Source: Methanolinea mesophila
GTDB taxonomy: Archaea > Halobacteriota > Methanomicrobia > Methanomicrobiales > Methanospirillaceae
Reading direction: 5' to 3'
Assembly (NCBI RefSeq): GCF_017873855.1
Contig: NZ_JAGGKR010000001.1
Location: forward strand, 1,178,001-1,242,000
Length of the DNA stretch: 64,000 nt
The position numbers were made by a program, and so were the translations under genes. Below are positions 44,338-52,591 of this stretch, in pieces. Numbering within the stretch: the first letter of the stretch is position 1; each line of letters begins with the position of its first letter. The notes below the pieces were generated by a model that searched no databases, was not told the DNA's origin, and saw nothing but the letters and a program-made list of their open reading frames with translations.

Positions 44338-45102
44338 ATGGAACTGAACGAGATTACCATTAGCAGGGCCATCGTTGCCACCCAGATGGACCTGCTCCTC
44401 GACTATATGGAGATGGATGTGGCGGTGGTGGGAGGGGGACCTTCGGGCCTGGCCGCCGCCGCCCTCCTTGGGAAAGAGGGACTCAAGGTGGGAGTCATAG
44501 AGAAGAAGCTCTCCATCGGTGGTGGAATGTGGGGCGGTGGAATGATGTTTCCCCGGATCGTTGTCCAGGAAGAGGCGAAGAGACTGCTGGACCTTTTCGG
44601 GATACGCTCCAGGAGGTATGATGAGGGATACTACGTCGCCTCCTCGGTCGAATCGGTCTCGAAACTTACCGCCGCGGCTTGCGAGGCCGGTGCCGAGTTT
44701 TTTAACCTCACCTCGGTGGAAGACGTGATGATCAAGGATGACGGCAGAGTAAGCGGTCTTGTGATCAACTGGACTGCTGTCGAGATGGGGGGTTTGCACG
44801 TCGATCCTCTTACCCTCGGCTGCCGTTATGCCGTCGACGCGACCGGCCACGACGCGGTAGTGGCGAGACTGGTGGCAAAGAAGGGGAAAGGGCTCGAAGT
44901 GAAGGGTGAAGGCTTCATGTGGGCCGATCGCGCCGAGTCCAGGATCCTTGCCCATACGAGGGAGGTCTACCCGGGTCTGATCGTCACCGGGATGGCGGCC
45001 AATGCGGTCTCGGGCGAGAACCGGATGGGGCCGGTCTTCGGGGGCATGCTTCTCTCTGGCGAGAAGGCCGCTTCCATCGTTCTTGAACAGCTTCGCGGCT
45101 GA
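44338..45102 (+). CDS. thi4: Sulfide-dependent ADP-thiazole synthase (archaeal Thi4)
   Basis: A 254-residue Thi4 homologue that builds the thiazole of thiamin from NAD, glycine and sulfide. The FAD/NAD dinucleotide fold is [40 protein letters not shown] and [14 protein letters not shown] are conserved. At the position of the yeast sulfur-donor cysteine (before MDP) it has histidine (GLHVDPL), the form that uses free sulfide catalytically. ATG at 44338 is preferred; a GTG at 44329 is also in frame. Confidence 0.94.
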   Translation: MELNEITISRAIVATQMDLLLDYMEMDVAVVGGGPSGLAAAALLGKEGLKVGVIEKKLSIGGGMWGGGMMFPRIVVQEEAKRLLDLFGIRSRRYDEGYYVASSVESVSKLTAAACEAGAEFFNLTSVEDVMIKDDGRVSGLVINWTAVEMGGLHVDPLTLGCRYAVDATGHDAVVARLVAKKGKGLEVKGEGFMWADRAESRILAHTREVYPGLIVTGMAANAVSGENRMGPVFGGMLLSGEKAASIVLEQLRG

Positions 45103-45149
45103 TTCTTCAAACATAACCTTTTTTTGCCGATTCCTTCAATTCAGTACAC

Positions 45150-45800
45150 ATGAGCGATGTCGAGCCGGATGCACTGGCCGATGTAGCATACGGACTGTTC
45201 GAGCTGATGCTGAACCAGGAGCTCCGGGCCCGGGGGGAGGCGCTCTACCTGCTGGTGGAGGGGAACACCGACTTCCGTATGCAGTTCGACCAGATCTTCG
45301 ACCGGTTTTCGGGAGAGTACCCCCAGCTCGCGGAGGCCCTCCTTTCCCGTTTTACCGACACCGATACCATCTATGGACTTATCCGGGAGGGCGAAGGAGT
45401 CACTCCCAGCATGACGACGCAGATGTACTGGATCGTCCAGGACGCTCCCGGCGTTGCCCCCGAGGCAATCCAGGACGAACTCGCGGGAAAATGGCTCATC
45501 TTCCTCCCCCCCGAGGAAGTCGACGACGCCTGGAAGAAGGTCCGTGATGCCACCTGGCGTGGTGAGCTCGGGATATCCGCGAAGGTGAGCACCGCAAAAC
45601 CGAACCCCGACTCCCGGGACAATATGAAGGTGATCTATGTCTATACCCCGGACTGGCGTGACGAAGAGGACGTCATGAGGGTCAGGGAACGTTTGAGAGG
45701 ACTCGGGTTCGTGGATCGCATCGGCTATAAGAGAAACATCGAAACATTCCAGGGCCAGTACAGCCAGAAAGGGAAAAAAGTTACGTTCTATAGTGCCTGA
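45150..45800 (+). CDS. Bles03/DUF1917-like protein (putative phosphothreonine lyase fold)
   Basis: A 216-residue protein. The C-terminal part GKWLIFLPPEEVDDAWKKV, ISAKVSTAKPNPDSR, and VIYVYTPDWRDEEDVMRVRERL matches the pattern of the Bles03 (DUF1917) family, known mainly from eukaryotes and some archaea and structurally related to eIF4E-like folds; databases label it putative phosphothreonine lyase domain. The N-terminal 80 residues are helical and unassigned. Function is unknown. It is 47 bp after thi4, with an AT-rich spacer that may contain its own promoter. Confidence 0.75.
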   Translation: MSDVEPDALADVAYGLFELMLNQELRARGEALYLLVEGNTDFRMQFDQIFDRFSGEYPQLAEALLSRFTDTDTIYGLIREGEGVTPSMTTQMYWIVQDAPGVAPEAIQDELAGKWLIFLPPEEVDDAWKKVRDATWRGELGISAKVSTAKPNPDSRDNMKVIYVYTPDWRDEEDVMRVRERLRGLGFVDRIGYKRNIETFQGQYSQKGKKVTFYSA

Positions 45801-45804
45801 GTGA

Positions 45805-45951
45805 TCAGGCCTTGCGCTCTTTATTCTTGGGACGAAGGTTCTGGTACCCGCACTTCCGGCAGCGGGTCGCGCGCATCGCATTCCGGGCGTTGCAGCGCAT
45901 GCAGATCTTCACATTCAACGTCCGTGCTTCTGCTTCAGGGAATCTTGCCAT
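45805..45951 (-). CDS. rpl40e: Ribosomal protein L40e (eL40)
   Basis: A 48-residue protein too short for most gene finders. It reads [20 protein letters not shown] at the start, contains two CxxC pairs (CMRC and CRKC) forming the zinc site of eL40, and ends with KERKA. In eukaryotes it is fused to ubiquitin; archaea have it free. A TTTTATATAA box (45974-45983) is 26-28 bp ahead of the ATG, so the message is nearly leaderless. Confidence 0.95.
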   Translation of the reverse strand: MARFPEAEARTLNVKICMRCNARNAMRATRCRKCGYQNLRPKNKERKA

Positions 45952-45973
45952 TCTTATACACCACTTTCCTGTC

Positions 45974-45983
45974 TTATATAAAA
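45974..45983 (-). promoter_or_regulatory. TATA box of rpl40e
   Basis: TTTTATATAA on the minus strand, about 27 bp before the rpl40e start codon. Confidence 0.55.
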
Positions 45984-46004
45984 TGTCATATTCAGTATTA
46001 ACGG

Positions 46005-46565
46005 TTACCTATCTTCCCGTTCCCGGTCGCCGGAGAGGAACCAGTCCCTGAAAGCCCCGAGCGCCCTGGCCCTGTGGGATATACTGCTTTTTTCCTCTAT
46101 CGGGAGTTCCGCCAGGGTTTTCCCTTTCCACTCGAAGATCGGGTCGTACCCGAACCCGCAGCTCCCCCGCGGGTCCACGATTCGTCCCTCGATCCTTCCT
46201 TTAAAGACCCTGATCCCCCGATGGTCCGCGTAGGCGATAGCGGTCTCGAAATTCGCATCCCGATCGGGTTCCCCCTCCATGAGCTTGAGGATTCCCCGGT
46301 TGCCGAGGGTGCGTAATACGTAGGCCGCATAGGGCCCGGGAAAATCATTCAGGGCACTGATGGAAAACGCGGTATCATCCACGATCAGGGGGGTCTTCAG
46401 GGCGGACCAGGCGAATTCCGCCTTCTGCATGGCGATCTTTCCTACGTCGTCGTCACGGTATTCGGGGCATTCCAGTGCGACATGTGTCACGGTAAGGGTG
46501 CCGCCGAAGAACGACGCCACTTCTTCCGCCTTGTGGGGGTTGCTGGTAACCACGGTAAGGTTCAC
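46005..46565 (-). CDS. XTP/dITP diphosphatase (RdgB/HAM1 family)
   Basis: A 186-residue house-cleaning enzyme that hydrolyses non-canonical purine triphosphates. The family opening is [16 protein letters not shown] (SxNxxK motif), [18 protein letters not shown] is the metal-binding loop, and [10 protein letters not shown] plus [13 protein letters not shown] at the C-terminus complete the substrate site. It overlaps the Kae1-Bud32 stop by 4 bp in the conserved minus-strand operon. Confidence 0.95.
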   Translation of the reverse strand: MNLTVVTSNPHKAEEVASFFGGTLTVTHVALECPEYRDDDVGKIAMQKAEFAWSALKTPLIVDDTAFSISALNDFPGPYAAYVLRTLGNRGILKLMEGEPDRDANFETAIAYADHRGIRVFKGRIEGRIVDPRGSCGFGYDPIFEWKGKTLAELPIEEKSSISHRARALGAFRDWFLSGDREREDR

Positions 46566-48136
46566 AGGTACCTCCCCCGGCGTTCGATCTCCAGTTCCCG
46601 TTCGAGAACTGCCCCCGCTTCCGGAAACGCGGCGCGGTAGCCCCGGGAGAATGCCTCCTTCAGGGAAGGGTATCCGTCCGTCGTGCTCTCCAGGGTCTGG
46701 AACAGGACGTGGACGTCCACCCCCCGGGACTCGACCTCGCTCGAATAGTATGCCAGTCCGAAATCGATCAGGACGCAGCGGCCGCCGCGGAGGATAATAT
46801 TGCTCGGGGTCAGGTCCCCGTGAATGATCCCCGCTCCATGGAGCTTCCCTGCGGTCTTTCCCGTCTCTTCAAGGTGGTCCTCTTCCAGGGCATCTCGAAG
46901 GAGCGTCCCCTTCACCCGCTCCATGACGATGGTGTCCGCACGGACGTCCCGGATAAGCGGCGTCGGCACCCCGGCCCTCCGGGCCATGGCGATAAGCCGG
47001 GCCTCCGCCCGGGTCCGCTCGGTGATCAACCTCGAATCGAGCCCGGGAACCCGGTAGCCCTTCGACACCCGGGTCTTGATCGCCTCGTCCGGGGTGAGGG
47101 CGACCACGGCTTCGGCCCCCCTCGCCTCGGTCATCAAGTCGAGTGCGGGTCGGTGTTCCTTCTCAGGGACATCCCTCCTCCAGGTCACTTCCACCTGGTC
47201 CGACCGGAACGATGGGTCGACCTGGGAGTCCGCGAGCTCGAGCGTATACCCGCTCTCCAGCATGATCTTTCCCGTGTAGGCGATCATGGCCCCGTTGTCC
47301 CCCAGGTACTTCCTGGGAGGGACGTGGAACGATGCCCCCCGCTCTTCGCACATCGTCGCGAGCATCTCCTGCAGCCGGGAGTTCGCTCCCACCCCCCCGA
47401 CCAGCATGACCTCGTCCTTCCCTGTATGGGCCAATGCTCTCTCGGTGACCTCCACGCACATGGCAAAGGCAGTCTCCTGGAGGCTGAAACAGACGTCCTC
47501 GAGCCTGGCACCGGTTTCCCGTGCAGCGCTTACCAGGCCGGAGAAGGCGAGGTCCATCCCCTTCACCGTGTAAGGAAGGTCGATGTAGCGCCCGTCACGG
47601 GCGAGTTCCTCGATCTTCGGCCCGCCGGGATGGGGGAGGTCCTTACTCCGGGCGAACTTGTCGAGCGCGTTCCCGATCCCGATATCGAGCGTCTCGCCGA
47701 AGATGCGGTACCTCCGGTTGAGGTACCCGATCACCTGGGTGTTCGCTCCCGATGCATAGAGCACGATAGGATCCTCGCACCCCGTCGCGAACCGGCCGAT
47801 CTCCACGTGAGCCACGCAGTGGTTCACCCCCACGAGAGGAACCCCGAGCGCGAGGGCCAGCGACCGCGCCGCGGTTGCCACGGTCCGCAGGCAGGGCCCG
47901 AGACCCGGGCCCTGGGAAAAGGCCACCCCGGTAATGAGGGAGGAGTCCCCGATCACGCGGGAGATCACCCCCTTCATCTCGGTTGCATGGGCCTGGGCGG
48001 CCTCCCGGGGGTGGATACCCCCGTGGGGTGGCTGGTAAGGCTTCGAATACAGCGCGATAAGATCGGTATCAAAAAGAGCGGCGCTGAGGTTCCAGGCAGT
48101 CCCCTCAATCCCCAGTATCTGCCCAAAAACAGGCAT
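46562..48136 (-). CDS. Kae1-Bud32 fusion (tRNA t6A synthesis)
   Basis: A 524-residue bifunctional KEOPS protein. The N-terminal 320 residues are Kae1, with GQILGIEGTAWN, the metal-binding HCVAHVEIGR, YASGANTQVI and a GGVGANSRLQ phosphate loop; it transfers threonylcarbamoyl to A37 of tRNAs. Residues from about 335 on are the Bud32 kinase, with RVSKGYRVPGLD, IIHGDLTPSN and LIDFGLAY. The fusion is usual in methanogens. It lies 8 bp after the S27ae stop and shares the operon. Confidence 0.96.
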   Translation of the reverse strand: MPVFGQILGIEGTAWNLSAALFDTDLIALYSKPYQPPHGGIHPREAAQAHATEMKGVISRVIGDSSLITGVAFSQGPGLGPCLRTVATAARSLALALGVPLVGVNHCVAHVEIGRFATGCEDPIVLYASGANTQVIGYLNRRYRIFGETLDIGIGNALDKFARSKDLPHPGGPKIEELARDGRYIDLPYTVKGMDLAFSGLVSAARETGARLEDVCFSLQETAFAMCVEVTERALAHTGKDEVMLVGGVGANSRLQEMLATMCEERGASFHVPPRKYLGDNGAMIAYTGKIMLESGYTLELADSQVDPSFRSDQVEVTWRRDVPEKEHRPALDLMTEARGAEAVVALTPDEAIKTRVSKGYRVPGLDSRLITERTRAEARLIAMARRAGVPTPLIRDVRADTIVMERVKGTLLRDALEEDHLEETGKTAGKLHGAGIIHGDLTPSNIILRGGRCVLIDFGLAYYSSEVESRGVDVHVLFQTLESTTDGYPSLKEAFSRGYRAAFPEAGAVLERELEIERRGRYL

Positions 48137-48143
48137 TCAATTC

Positions 48144-48326
48144 TTATTTTTTGAATTCGGTATAGCCGCACCTGCCGCAGGCGACACGGTCCTTGTGCTC
48201 CGCGAGGATCACTCCGGGCCCGCACCGGGGGCAGAATCTCTTTTCCAGGACGACCTTATCGCCTTCCTTTTTGTAATAGGAACTCCGGGCCACAGACCGG
48301 GTCTTCGCTTTCTTGGCTGCCGCCAT
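48144..48326 (-). CDS. rps27ae: Ribosomal protein S27ae (eS31)
   Basis: A 60-residue zinc-ribbon protein of the small subunit. Basic N-terminus [20 protein letters not shown], then CPRCGPG and CGRCG as the zinc pairs. Its ATG overlaps the rps24e stop (TAATG). Confidence 0.96.
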   Translation of the reverse strand: MAAAKKAKTRSVARSSYYKKEGDKVVLEKRFCPRCGPGVILAEHKDRVACGRCGYTEFKK

Positions 48327-48625
48327 TATGCACCCTCTTCTTCCTTCGCCTTCGGGACTCCGCGGGTGAGGAGATAGCCACGCTCGACCTTGTTCCGTTC
48401 CTCTTCACTGTCGTAGATCCTGGCTGAGCCCGAGAGCTCCATGACCCCGAACCGGGTCTTCATGGTATCAAGCACGACCGTGTTCTCGGCGACGTTCATC
48501 ATTGCCGCAAGTTTTCCGGTAACCTGCATCCTTGAAGGAGTGGGCCCTTCGAAACGGAGTTCAAAATCGACTTCTCTCCGCTTCAGGAGCGCATTTCTGG
48601 TATCCCTGGTAACCTCAAATTCCAT
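48326..48625 (-). CDS. rps24e: Ribosomal protein S24e (eS24)
   Basis: A 99-residue protein with the eS24 pattern: [19 protein letters not shown], then [40 protein letters not shown] and YLLTRG. It sits between the dephospho-CoA kinase gene and rps27ae, the common archaeal order. Confidence 0.95.
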   Translation of the reverse strand: MEFEVTRDTRNALLKRREVDFELRFEGPTPSRMQVTGKLAAMMNVAENTVVLDTMKTRFGVMELSGSARIYDSEEERNKVERGYLLTRGVPKAKEEEGA

Positions 48626-48700
48626 CGATATCCTCTTATTATTCGTGGTGCATTTATTTATACCCTAGCGTTATCCATCCCGGGCTGCGCGGGACGGGGG

Positions 48701-49195
48701 TCACGACTCGTCGATCCGATCAAAGAGCGCGAGCATCTCTTTTGCCTTCTCCTTCGCCGTACCGTCCACTTCCCTGAACACGACTCCTTCCCCCGGCTGG
48801 CCGTAGAGCACGACCCCGCCCTCGTCCGCCGCAATGACCAGGGGGATCACCGCGAGGTCTTCCTCGCCGTCCACGTAAATCAGGGTGGGAGGGTCGGCGA
48901 GCGCAAGGTCGAGGGCTTCGATCAACTCGTCGGTGATGGTCCCCGGAGGGTTTTTCACCCGGATACACCGGGGGAAGACCGCGGGGGAGCGGTTGCATGG
49001 CGTGCGCATGGAATGACCGTCGATGATCGCGACATCCGGCATGATATTCCGATCTATCAGCCGGGCTGTGACCACGTCACCGACAGAGTATACCCGTTTC
49101 CCGGCGAGGGTCGGAATTCCTTCGTCAAGAGAAAAAAACAGGACCCCGAAGGGAGCCTTGAAAAAAGAACGTTGTCCCGGGGGGAGGCGGAGCAT
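48701..49195 (-). CDS. GTP-dependent dephospho-CoA kinase (DUF359)
   Basis: A 164-residue protein of the DUF359 family, shown in Thermococcus (TK1697) to be a GTP-dependent kinase completing CoA synthesis. Matching segments are KRVYSVGDVVTARLI, DVAIIDGHSMRT, NPPGTITDELI, TLIYVDGEEDLAVIPLVI and VVLYGQPGEGVV. It follows spt4 directly (its ATG abuts the TGA). Placement among transcription and ribosomal genes is conserved in euryarchaea. Confidence 0.93.
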   Translation of the reverse strand: MLRLPPGQRSFFKAPFGVLFFSLDEGIPTLAGKRVYSVGDVVTARLIDRNIMPDVAIIDGHSMRTPCNRSPAVFPRCIRVKNPPGTITDELIEALDLALADPPTLIYVDGEEDLAVIPLVIAADEGGVVLYGQPGEGVVFREVDGTAKEKAKEMLALFDRIDES

Positions 49196-49399
49196 TCAGC
49201 GGACCTTCAGCGCGTATCTTCCGGGAAGCTTGATATTCATTTTTTTCGCCACGTCGGAGTGCGCAGGGTCGATTATCACCAGGTAGCCCGCCCAGTCGGT
49301 GGAGAGGTTGGTGGTCCCGCAGATCACACAGCTCTCTCCGTCCACTACCCGGTGACACTCACGGCAGACAGATACCTGTTTCTTCTTAATGGCCGCCAC
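49196..49399 (-). CDS. spt4: Transcription elongation factor Spt4 (RpoE'')
   Basis: A 67-residue zinc protein. CRECHRVVDGESCVICG holds the four zinc cysteines, and DWAGYLVIIDPAHSDVAKKM is the family core. Spt4 binds Spt5 to raise RNA polymerase processivity. It starts with GTG at 49399 behind GGAG and overlaps the rpo7 stop by 14 bp. Confidence 0.95.
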   Translation of the reverse strand: MAAIKKKQVSVCRECHRVVDGESCVICGTTNLSTDWAGYLVIIDPAHSDVAKKMNIKLPGRYALKVR

Positions 49400-49979
49400 G
49401 CTCTCCTCCTTTCTCCTTCTCCTTGTCCTTCTCCTTCGCGAGGTCCTCTTCCAGCCACCGCAGCGTCCCGAGCCCGGACTGGCGCATAGTAAGCCCTATC
49501 TTGCTGTCCCTCGGCTCACGTTCGTTCAGGGAGAGGGTGACGACCCTGGCTCTCACCGGGTCGCCGACTCCAATGAACCTCTTCGATTCCTGGCAGATCA
49601 GACGGGAGTTCTTCTCGTCGTAGTTGATGTACTCGTCAGAGATCTGGCTCACGTGGAGCATGGCATCGATGGGCCCCAGGCTGATGAATGCCCCGAAACT
49701 GGTGGTCTCGACGGTCAGCCCTTCCACGATCTCCTGCAGGGTGAGCCGGAGCACCACCGCCTCGAATTCCACGTCGTAATACACTGCACCGTCGCCGGGG
49801 ACGATCTCCCCTTCCCCGATATCCAGCACCTTGGTAATGGCGATGAATATGCCGATCTCCTTGTCAATACTTGCCTCAAGCTGTTCCTGAAGCACGTCGA
49901 GAATGACCCGGGAGAGCTCTTCCCCCAGGCGGTGGGGTGGAACCCTCACCTTGTCCGCCAGTTGCATCCGGTAATACAT
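49386..49979 (-). CDS. rpoE1: DNA-directed RNA polymerase subunit E' (Rpo7)
   Basis: A 197-residue stalk subunit equivalent to RPB7. The N-terminal tip domain (MYYRMQLADKVRVPPHRLGEELS) is followed by an S1/OB domain, with YYDVEFEAVVLRLTLQEIVEG, FGAFISLGPIDAMLHVSQI, and DPVRARVVTLSLNEREP. A charged lysine/glutamate tail of about 15 residues ends the protein. It helps open complexes and bind nascent RNA. Confidence 0.95.
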   Translation of the reverse strand: MYYRMQLADKVRVPPHRLGEELSRVILDVLQEQLEASIDKEIGIFIAITKVLDIGEGEIVPGDGAVYYDVEFEAVVLRLTLQEIVEGLTVETTSFGAFISLGPIDAMLHVSQISDEYINYDEKNSRLICQESKRFIGVGDPVRARVVTLSLNEREPRDSKIGLTMRQSGLGTLRWLEEDLAKEKDKEKEKGGERGGH

Positions 49980-49986
49980 AACCCAC

Positions 49987-50361
49987 CTATCTTCTTATGA
50001 TATCCAGTTTTTGCTTTCCTATAAGGGATATTACGGGGATTTGAAGGTCAAGAAGCCTGTTCCTCAGTGCCCGGTCGTCGGAGAAAACCATGCAGCGGTG
50101 CGCCTTTGCATAGGACACGATCCTGTCATCCACGGAGCCTTCGCCATCTGCCTCAACCACCGTACATTGTTCTGCGAGCATCAGTCCATAGCGGGCTGCG
50201 CGAGCATCCTTCCCCCGCCCCCGGGCAAGCCCTTCCAGCTCTGCCCGTACCTCTTTCAGTATCAATGGTTCATACGCCCCGATAAGGTTTCTCAGCGCCT
50301 CAAAGATATCGATCCTGAACCTGGCCGGGATCAGGAGCGCATTGGTATCGAGGAGGATCAC
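49987..50361 (-). CDS. PIN domain RNase (Fcf1/Utp24-like)
   Basis: A 124-residue PIN nuclease: ILLDTNALLIPARF holds the first aspartate, VRAELEGLARG the glutamate, and GSVDDRIVSYA plus FSDDRALRNRLL the remaining acids of the metal site. Archaeal relatives are thought to process rRNA, as Fcf1 does in eukaryotes. GTG at 50361, overlapping the aIF2-gamma TAG, matches homologue starts; the ATG at 50397 lies within aIF2-gamma. Confidence 0.88.
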   Translation of the reverse strand: MILLDTNALLIPARFRIDIFEALRNLIGAYEPLILKEVRAELEGLARGRGKDARAARYGLMLAEQCTVVEADGEGSVDDRIVSYAKAHRCMVFSDDRALRNRLLDLQIPVISLIGKQKLDIIRR

Positions 50362-51596
50362 TACTCTGTCAGGACTCCCATTCCTATCAGGCGCCATCGT
50401 GCTCCCAACTGGCGGCTGATCGCGATCCGTGCGCCTAGCTCGGCACAGACCGGCCGTTTCAGGACCACTTCCACGAGTTCCTTCTTGGTGTTGGTGACCA
50501 CGCCGACGGTGACCGCGGTCCCCACCGAGAGCATCAGCGGCTCGTGATGTTTCACCGGCTCGATGTTCTGTTCGCTGGTGGCACCCACGACCCGTTCCAT
50601 CAGTGTCACACGGAATTTCAGCTTGTCCCAGACCGGGGGAAGGGCCCCGACATGTCCGGCTACCTGGCCGGCAAGGGCATCGCTCTTGGTGAGCGCGGGA
50701 TCGAGCTTGGTGCCGATGGCCATAAGGCCCCCGGGCGTGGCTTCCATCACCTTTCTCGACCCCGCATTGATGGTGGTGATCTTGGTGGTGATTGGTTCCC
50801 ACCTGGTACGGTTTTCGGCCTGGATCTGCCGTCCCGGCCGTATCTCGATATCATCTCCCTCTTTTAAGACACCGCGGATCAACGAGCCGCCGACAACTCC
50901 GCCCTTCACATCCTTCCAGCTGCTCCCCGGTTTATTGATATCGAACGACCTCGCGATCAGCATGAGGGGGTCCGCAGAGGGGTCGCGGTCCGGCTCGGGG
51001 ATCGCCTCGTTGAGCGCCTCTATGAGGGCACCCATATTGATGTTCTTCTGGGCGGAGACCGGTATTATAGGGGCGTTCTCGGCGACCGTTCCCTTGATGA
51101 ACTGGCGGATCTGCTCGTAATGCTTGACCGCATCCTTCTGGGAGACCACGTCTATCTTGTTCTGGACGATCACGATATTTTTGATCCCCACCAGTTCGAG
51201 GGCCATGAGGTGCTCCTTCGTCTGGGGCTGGGGACACGGCTCATTCGCGGCGATCACGAGCATGGCGCCGTCCATCAGCGCCGAACCCGAGAGCATGGTC
51301 GCCATGAGCGTCTCGTGACCCGGTGCATCCACGAAAGAGACCGAACGGAACGGGACGGCTTTCTCGCCGCACTGGTCGCAGGCGGGCTTCGGGGTATAGG
51401 CATCGGCCCCTTCGCACCCCTCGCACTTGTAGAAGACGGCATCCGCGTACCCCAGTCGGATGGAGATCCCCCGCTTGATCTCCTCGCTATGCCTGTCGGT
51501 CCAGGATCCGGTCAGTCCATAGACCAGGGTCGTTTTCCCGTGGTCTACATGGCCGACCACACCTATGTTGACACTTGGTATTGTAACATCCCGCAA
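50361..51596 (-). CDS. aif2g: Translation initiation factor aIF2-gamma
   Basis: A 411-residue GTPase subunit that binds initiator t[16 protein letters not shown] is G1, [12 protein letters not shown] is G3 and VQNKID is G4; a C4 zinc loop ([20 protein letters not shown]) lies between. The start is TTG at 51596 with GGAGG 11 bp upstream and GGTATATAG as a likely TATA box. First gene of the operon that runs to the XTP pyrophosphatase. Confidence 0.96.
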   Translation of the reverse strand: MRDVTIPSVNIGVVGHVDHGKTTLVYGLTGSWTDRHSEEIKRGISIRLGYADAVFYKCEGCEGADAYTPKPACDQCGEKAVPFRSVSFVDAPGHETLMATMLSGSALMDGAMLVIAANEPCPQPQTKEHLMALELVGIKNIVIVQNKIDVVSQKDAVKHYEQIRQFIKGTVAENAPIIPVSAQKNINMGALIEALNEAIPEPDRDPSADPLMLIARSFDINKPGSSWKDVKGGVVGGSLIRGVLKEGDDIEIRPGRQIQAENRTRWEPITTKITTINAGSRKVMEATPGGLMAIGTKLDPALTKSDALAGQVAGHVGALPPVWDKLKFRVTLMERVVGATSEQNIEPVKHHEPLMLSVGTAVTVGVVTNTKKELVEVVLKRPVCAELGARIAISRQLGARWRLIGMGVLTE

Positions 51597-51744
51597 ATAC
51601 GATCGAACCTCCTTAATACTATATACCCATCCTACTTATACATACTCGCAAAGATCGGCAGGAACCATCCTTTCTCATAATTATCCCCCGTTAGGCCCGG
51701 ATCCGGAACGGGCGGGGAGATGCCCCAACCCCCGCCCCTGTAAC

Positions 51745-51765
51745 ACCAAGTATTACTCCCTTGGT
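51745..51765 (+). promoter_or_regulatory. Inverted repeat upstream of nikR
   Basis: ACCAAG (51745-51750) and CTTGGT (51760-51765) are exact complements with a 9-bp spacer, about 25 bp before the nikR ATG region. It is in the right place for an autoregulatory operator but does not match the GTATGA-type NikR site of enterics. Confidence 0.45.
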
Positions 51766-51790
51766 CGAAATTTAGAAACATTATAAAGGA

Positions 51791-52246
51791 ATGGCGAAGA
51801 GAGATCACATTGACGGGGTATCCATGACCATCGATAACGAACTCTCCCGGATAGGGATCTCCCTTCCCAAAAATCTCCTCGATAAATTCGATGACATTAT
51901 CAATATGAGAGGGTATTCATCCCGGTCCGAAGGAATCAGGGACGCGATCCGGAACTACATCACCTATTACAAGTGGATGTCCGACGTGAAAGGCGAACGT
52001 CACGGGGTGATCACCATGATCTACGACCATGAGCAACGCGGGCTTCTCACCACGCTCACAGACATCCAGCACGAGTTCATGGAGATCATCCAGGCGTCGC
52101 TTCACTCCCACGTGACGCACGACCGGTGCCTTGAGGTGATCCTGGTGAGGGGCGACGGGTCGCAGCTGAAAAATCTTGCCGAACGGCTCATGTCCCAGAA
52201 AGGGGTGGAATCGGTGAAACTGACCACCATCCCGGTGACCGATTAA
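51791..52246 (+). CDS. nikR: NikR family nickel-responsive regulator
   Basis: A 151-residue regulator. The N-terminal ribbon-helix-helix is LSRIGISLPKNLLDKFDDII and the RGYSSRSEGIRDAIRNYI helix; the C-terminal ACT-like domain binds nickel with histidines and a cysteine in GERHGVITMIYDHE, SLHSHVTHDRCLEVI. Ni-bound NikR represses nickel uptake, relevant to the nickel demands of hydrogenase and F430. AAAGG lies before the ATG at 51791; MTIDNE at residue 12 is an alternative start. Confidence 0.93.
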   Translation: MAKRDHIDGVSMTIDNELSRIGISLPKNLLDKFDDIINMRGYSSRSEGIRDAIRNYITYYKWMSDVKGERHGVITMIYDHEQRGLLTTLTDIQHEFMEIIQASLHSHVTHDRCLEVILVRGDGSQLKNLAERLMSQKGVESVKLTTIPVTD

Positions 52247-52536
52247 CCTCCGCCTTCGCAGCTTTGATCGGAATGGGATACCGCCTCCTGGAAGGCGGTA
52301 CCCGAATAATACTCCCGTTCCTCCTTTATTTTTTCCAGGTTCCCCTTCTCGTTCGCTTCCCGGGCTTTTCCCGCCTTATCGGCCGGGACGAGCTGGTCGA
52401 CCCGGTAAAAGAGGTGCGTGCTGTCCAGTTCCGCGAAAGTCTCTCCTTCATTCTCCTGCAGTGCGATCACCCTGCCCGTGGTGCCCGTCCGGGTGTACCG
52501 GACCTTCATCCCGACTTCGACGCTCCCGGCATTCAT
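52243..52536 (-). CDS. DUF2098-like methanogen protein
   Basis: A 97-residue protein. The N-terminal 55 residues (VEVGMKVRYTRTGTTGRVIAL and FAELDSTHLFYRVDQLVP) look like an SH3-type beta barrel and match my recollection of DUF2098 of methanogens. A charged helical tail follows. The stop overlaps the nikR stop region in convergent orientation by 4 bp. Confidence 0.65.
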   Translation of the reverse strand: MNAGSVEVGMKVRYTRTGTTGRVIALQENEGETFAELDSTHLFYRVDQLVPADKAGKAREANEKGNLEKIKEEREYYSGTAFQEAVSHSDQSCEGGG

Positions 52537-52591
52537 ACATAGGGGGGTTTTCTAAAAACTATAAAGGTATTTTTATCCCAATAGTACATCG

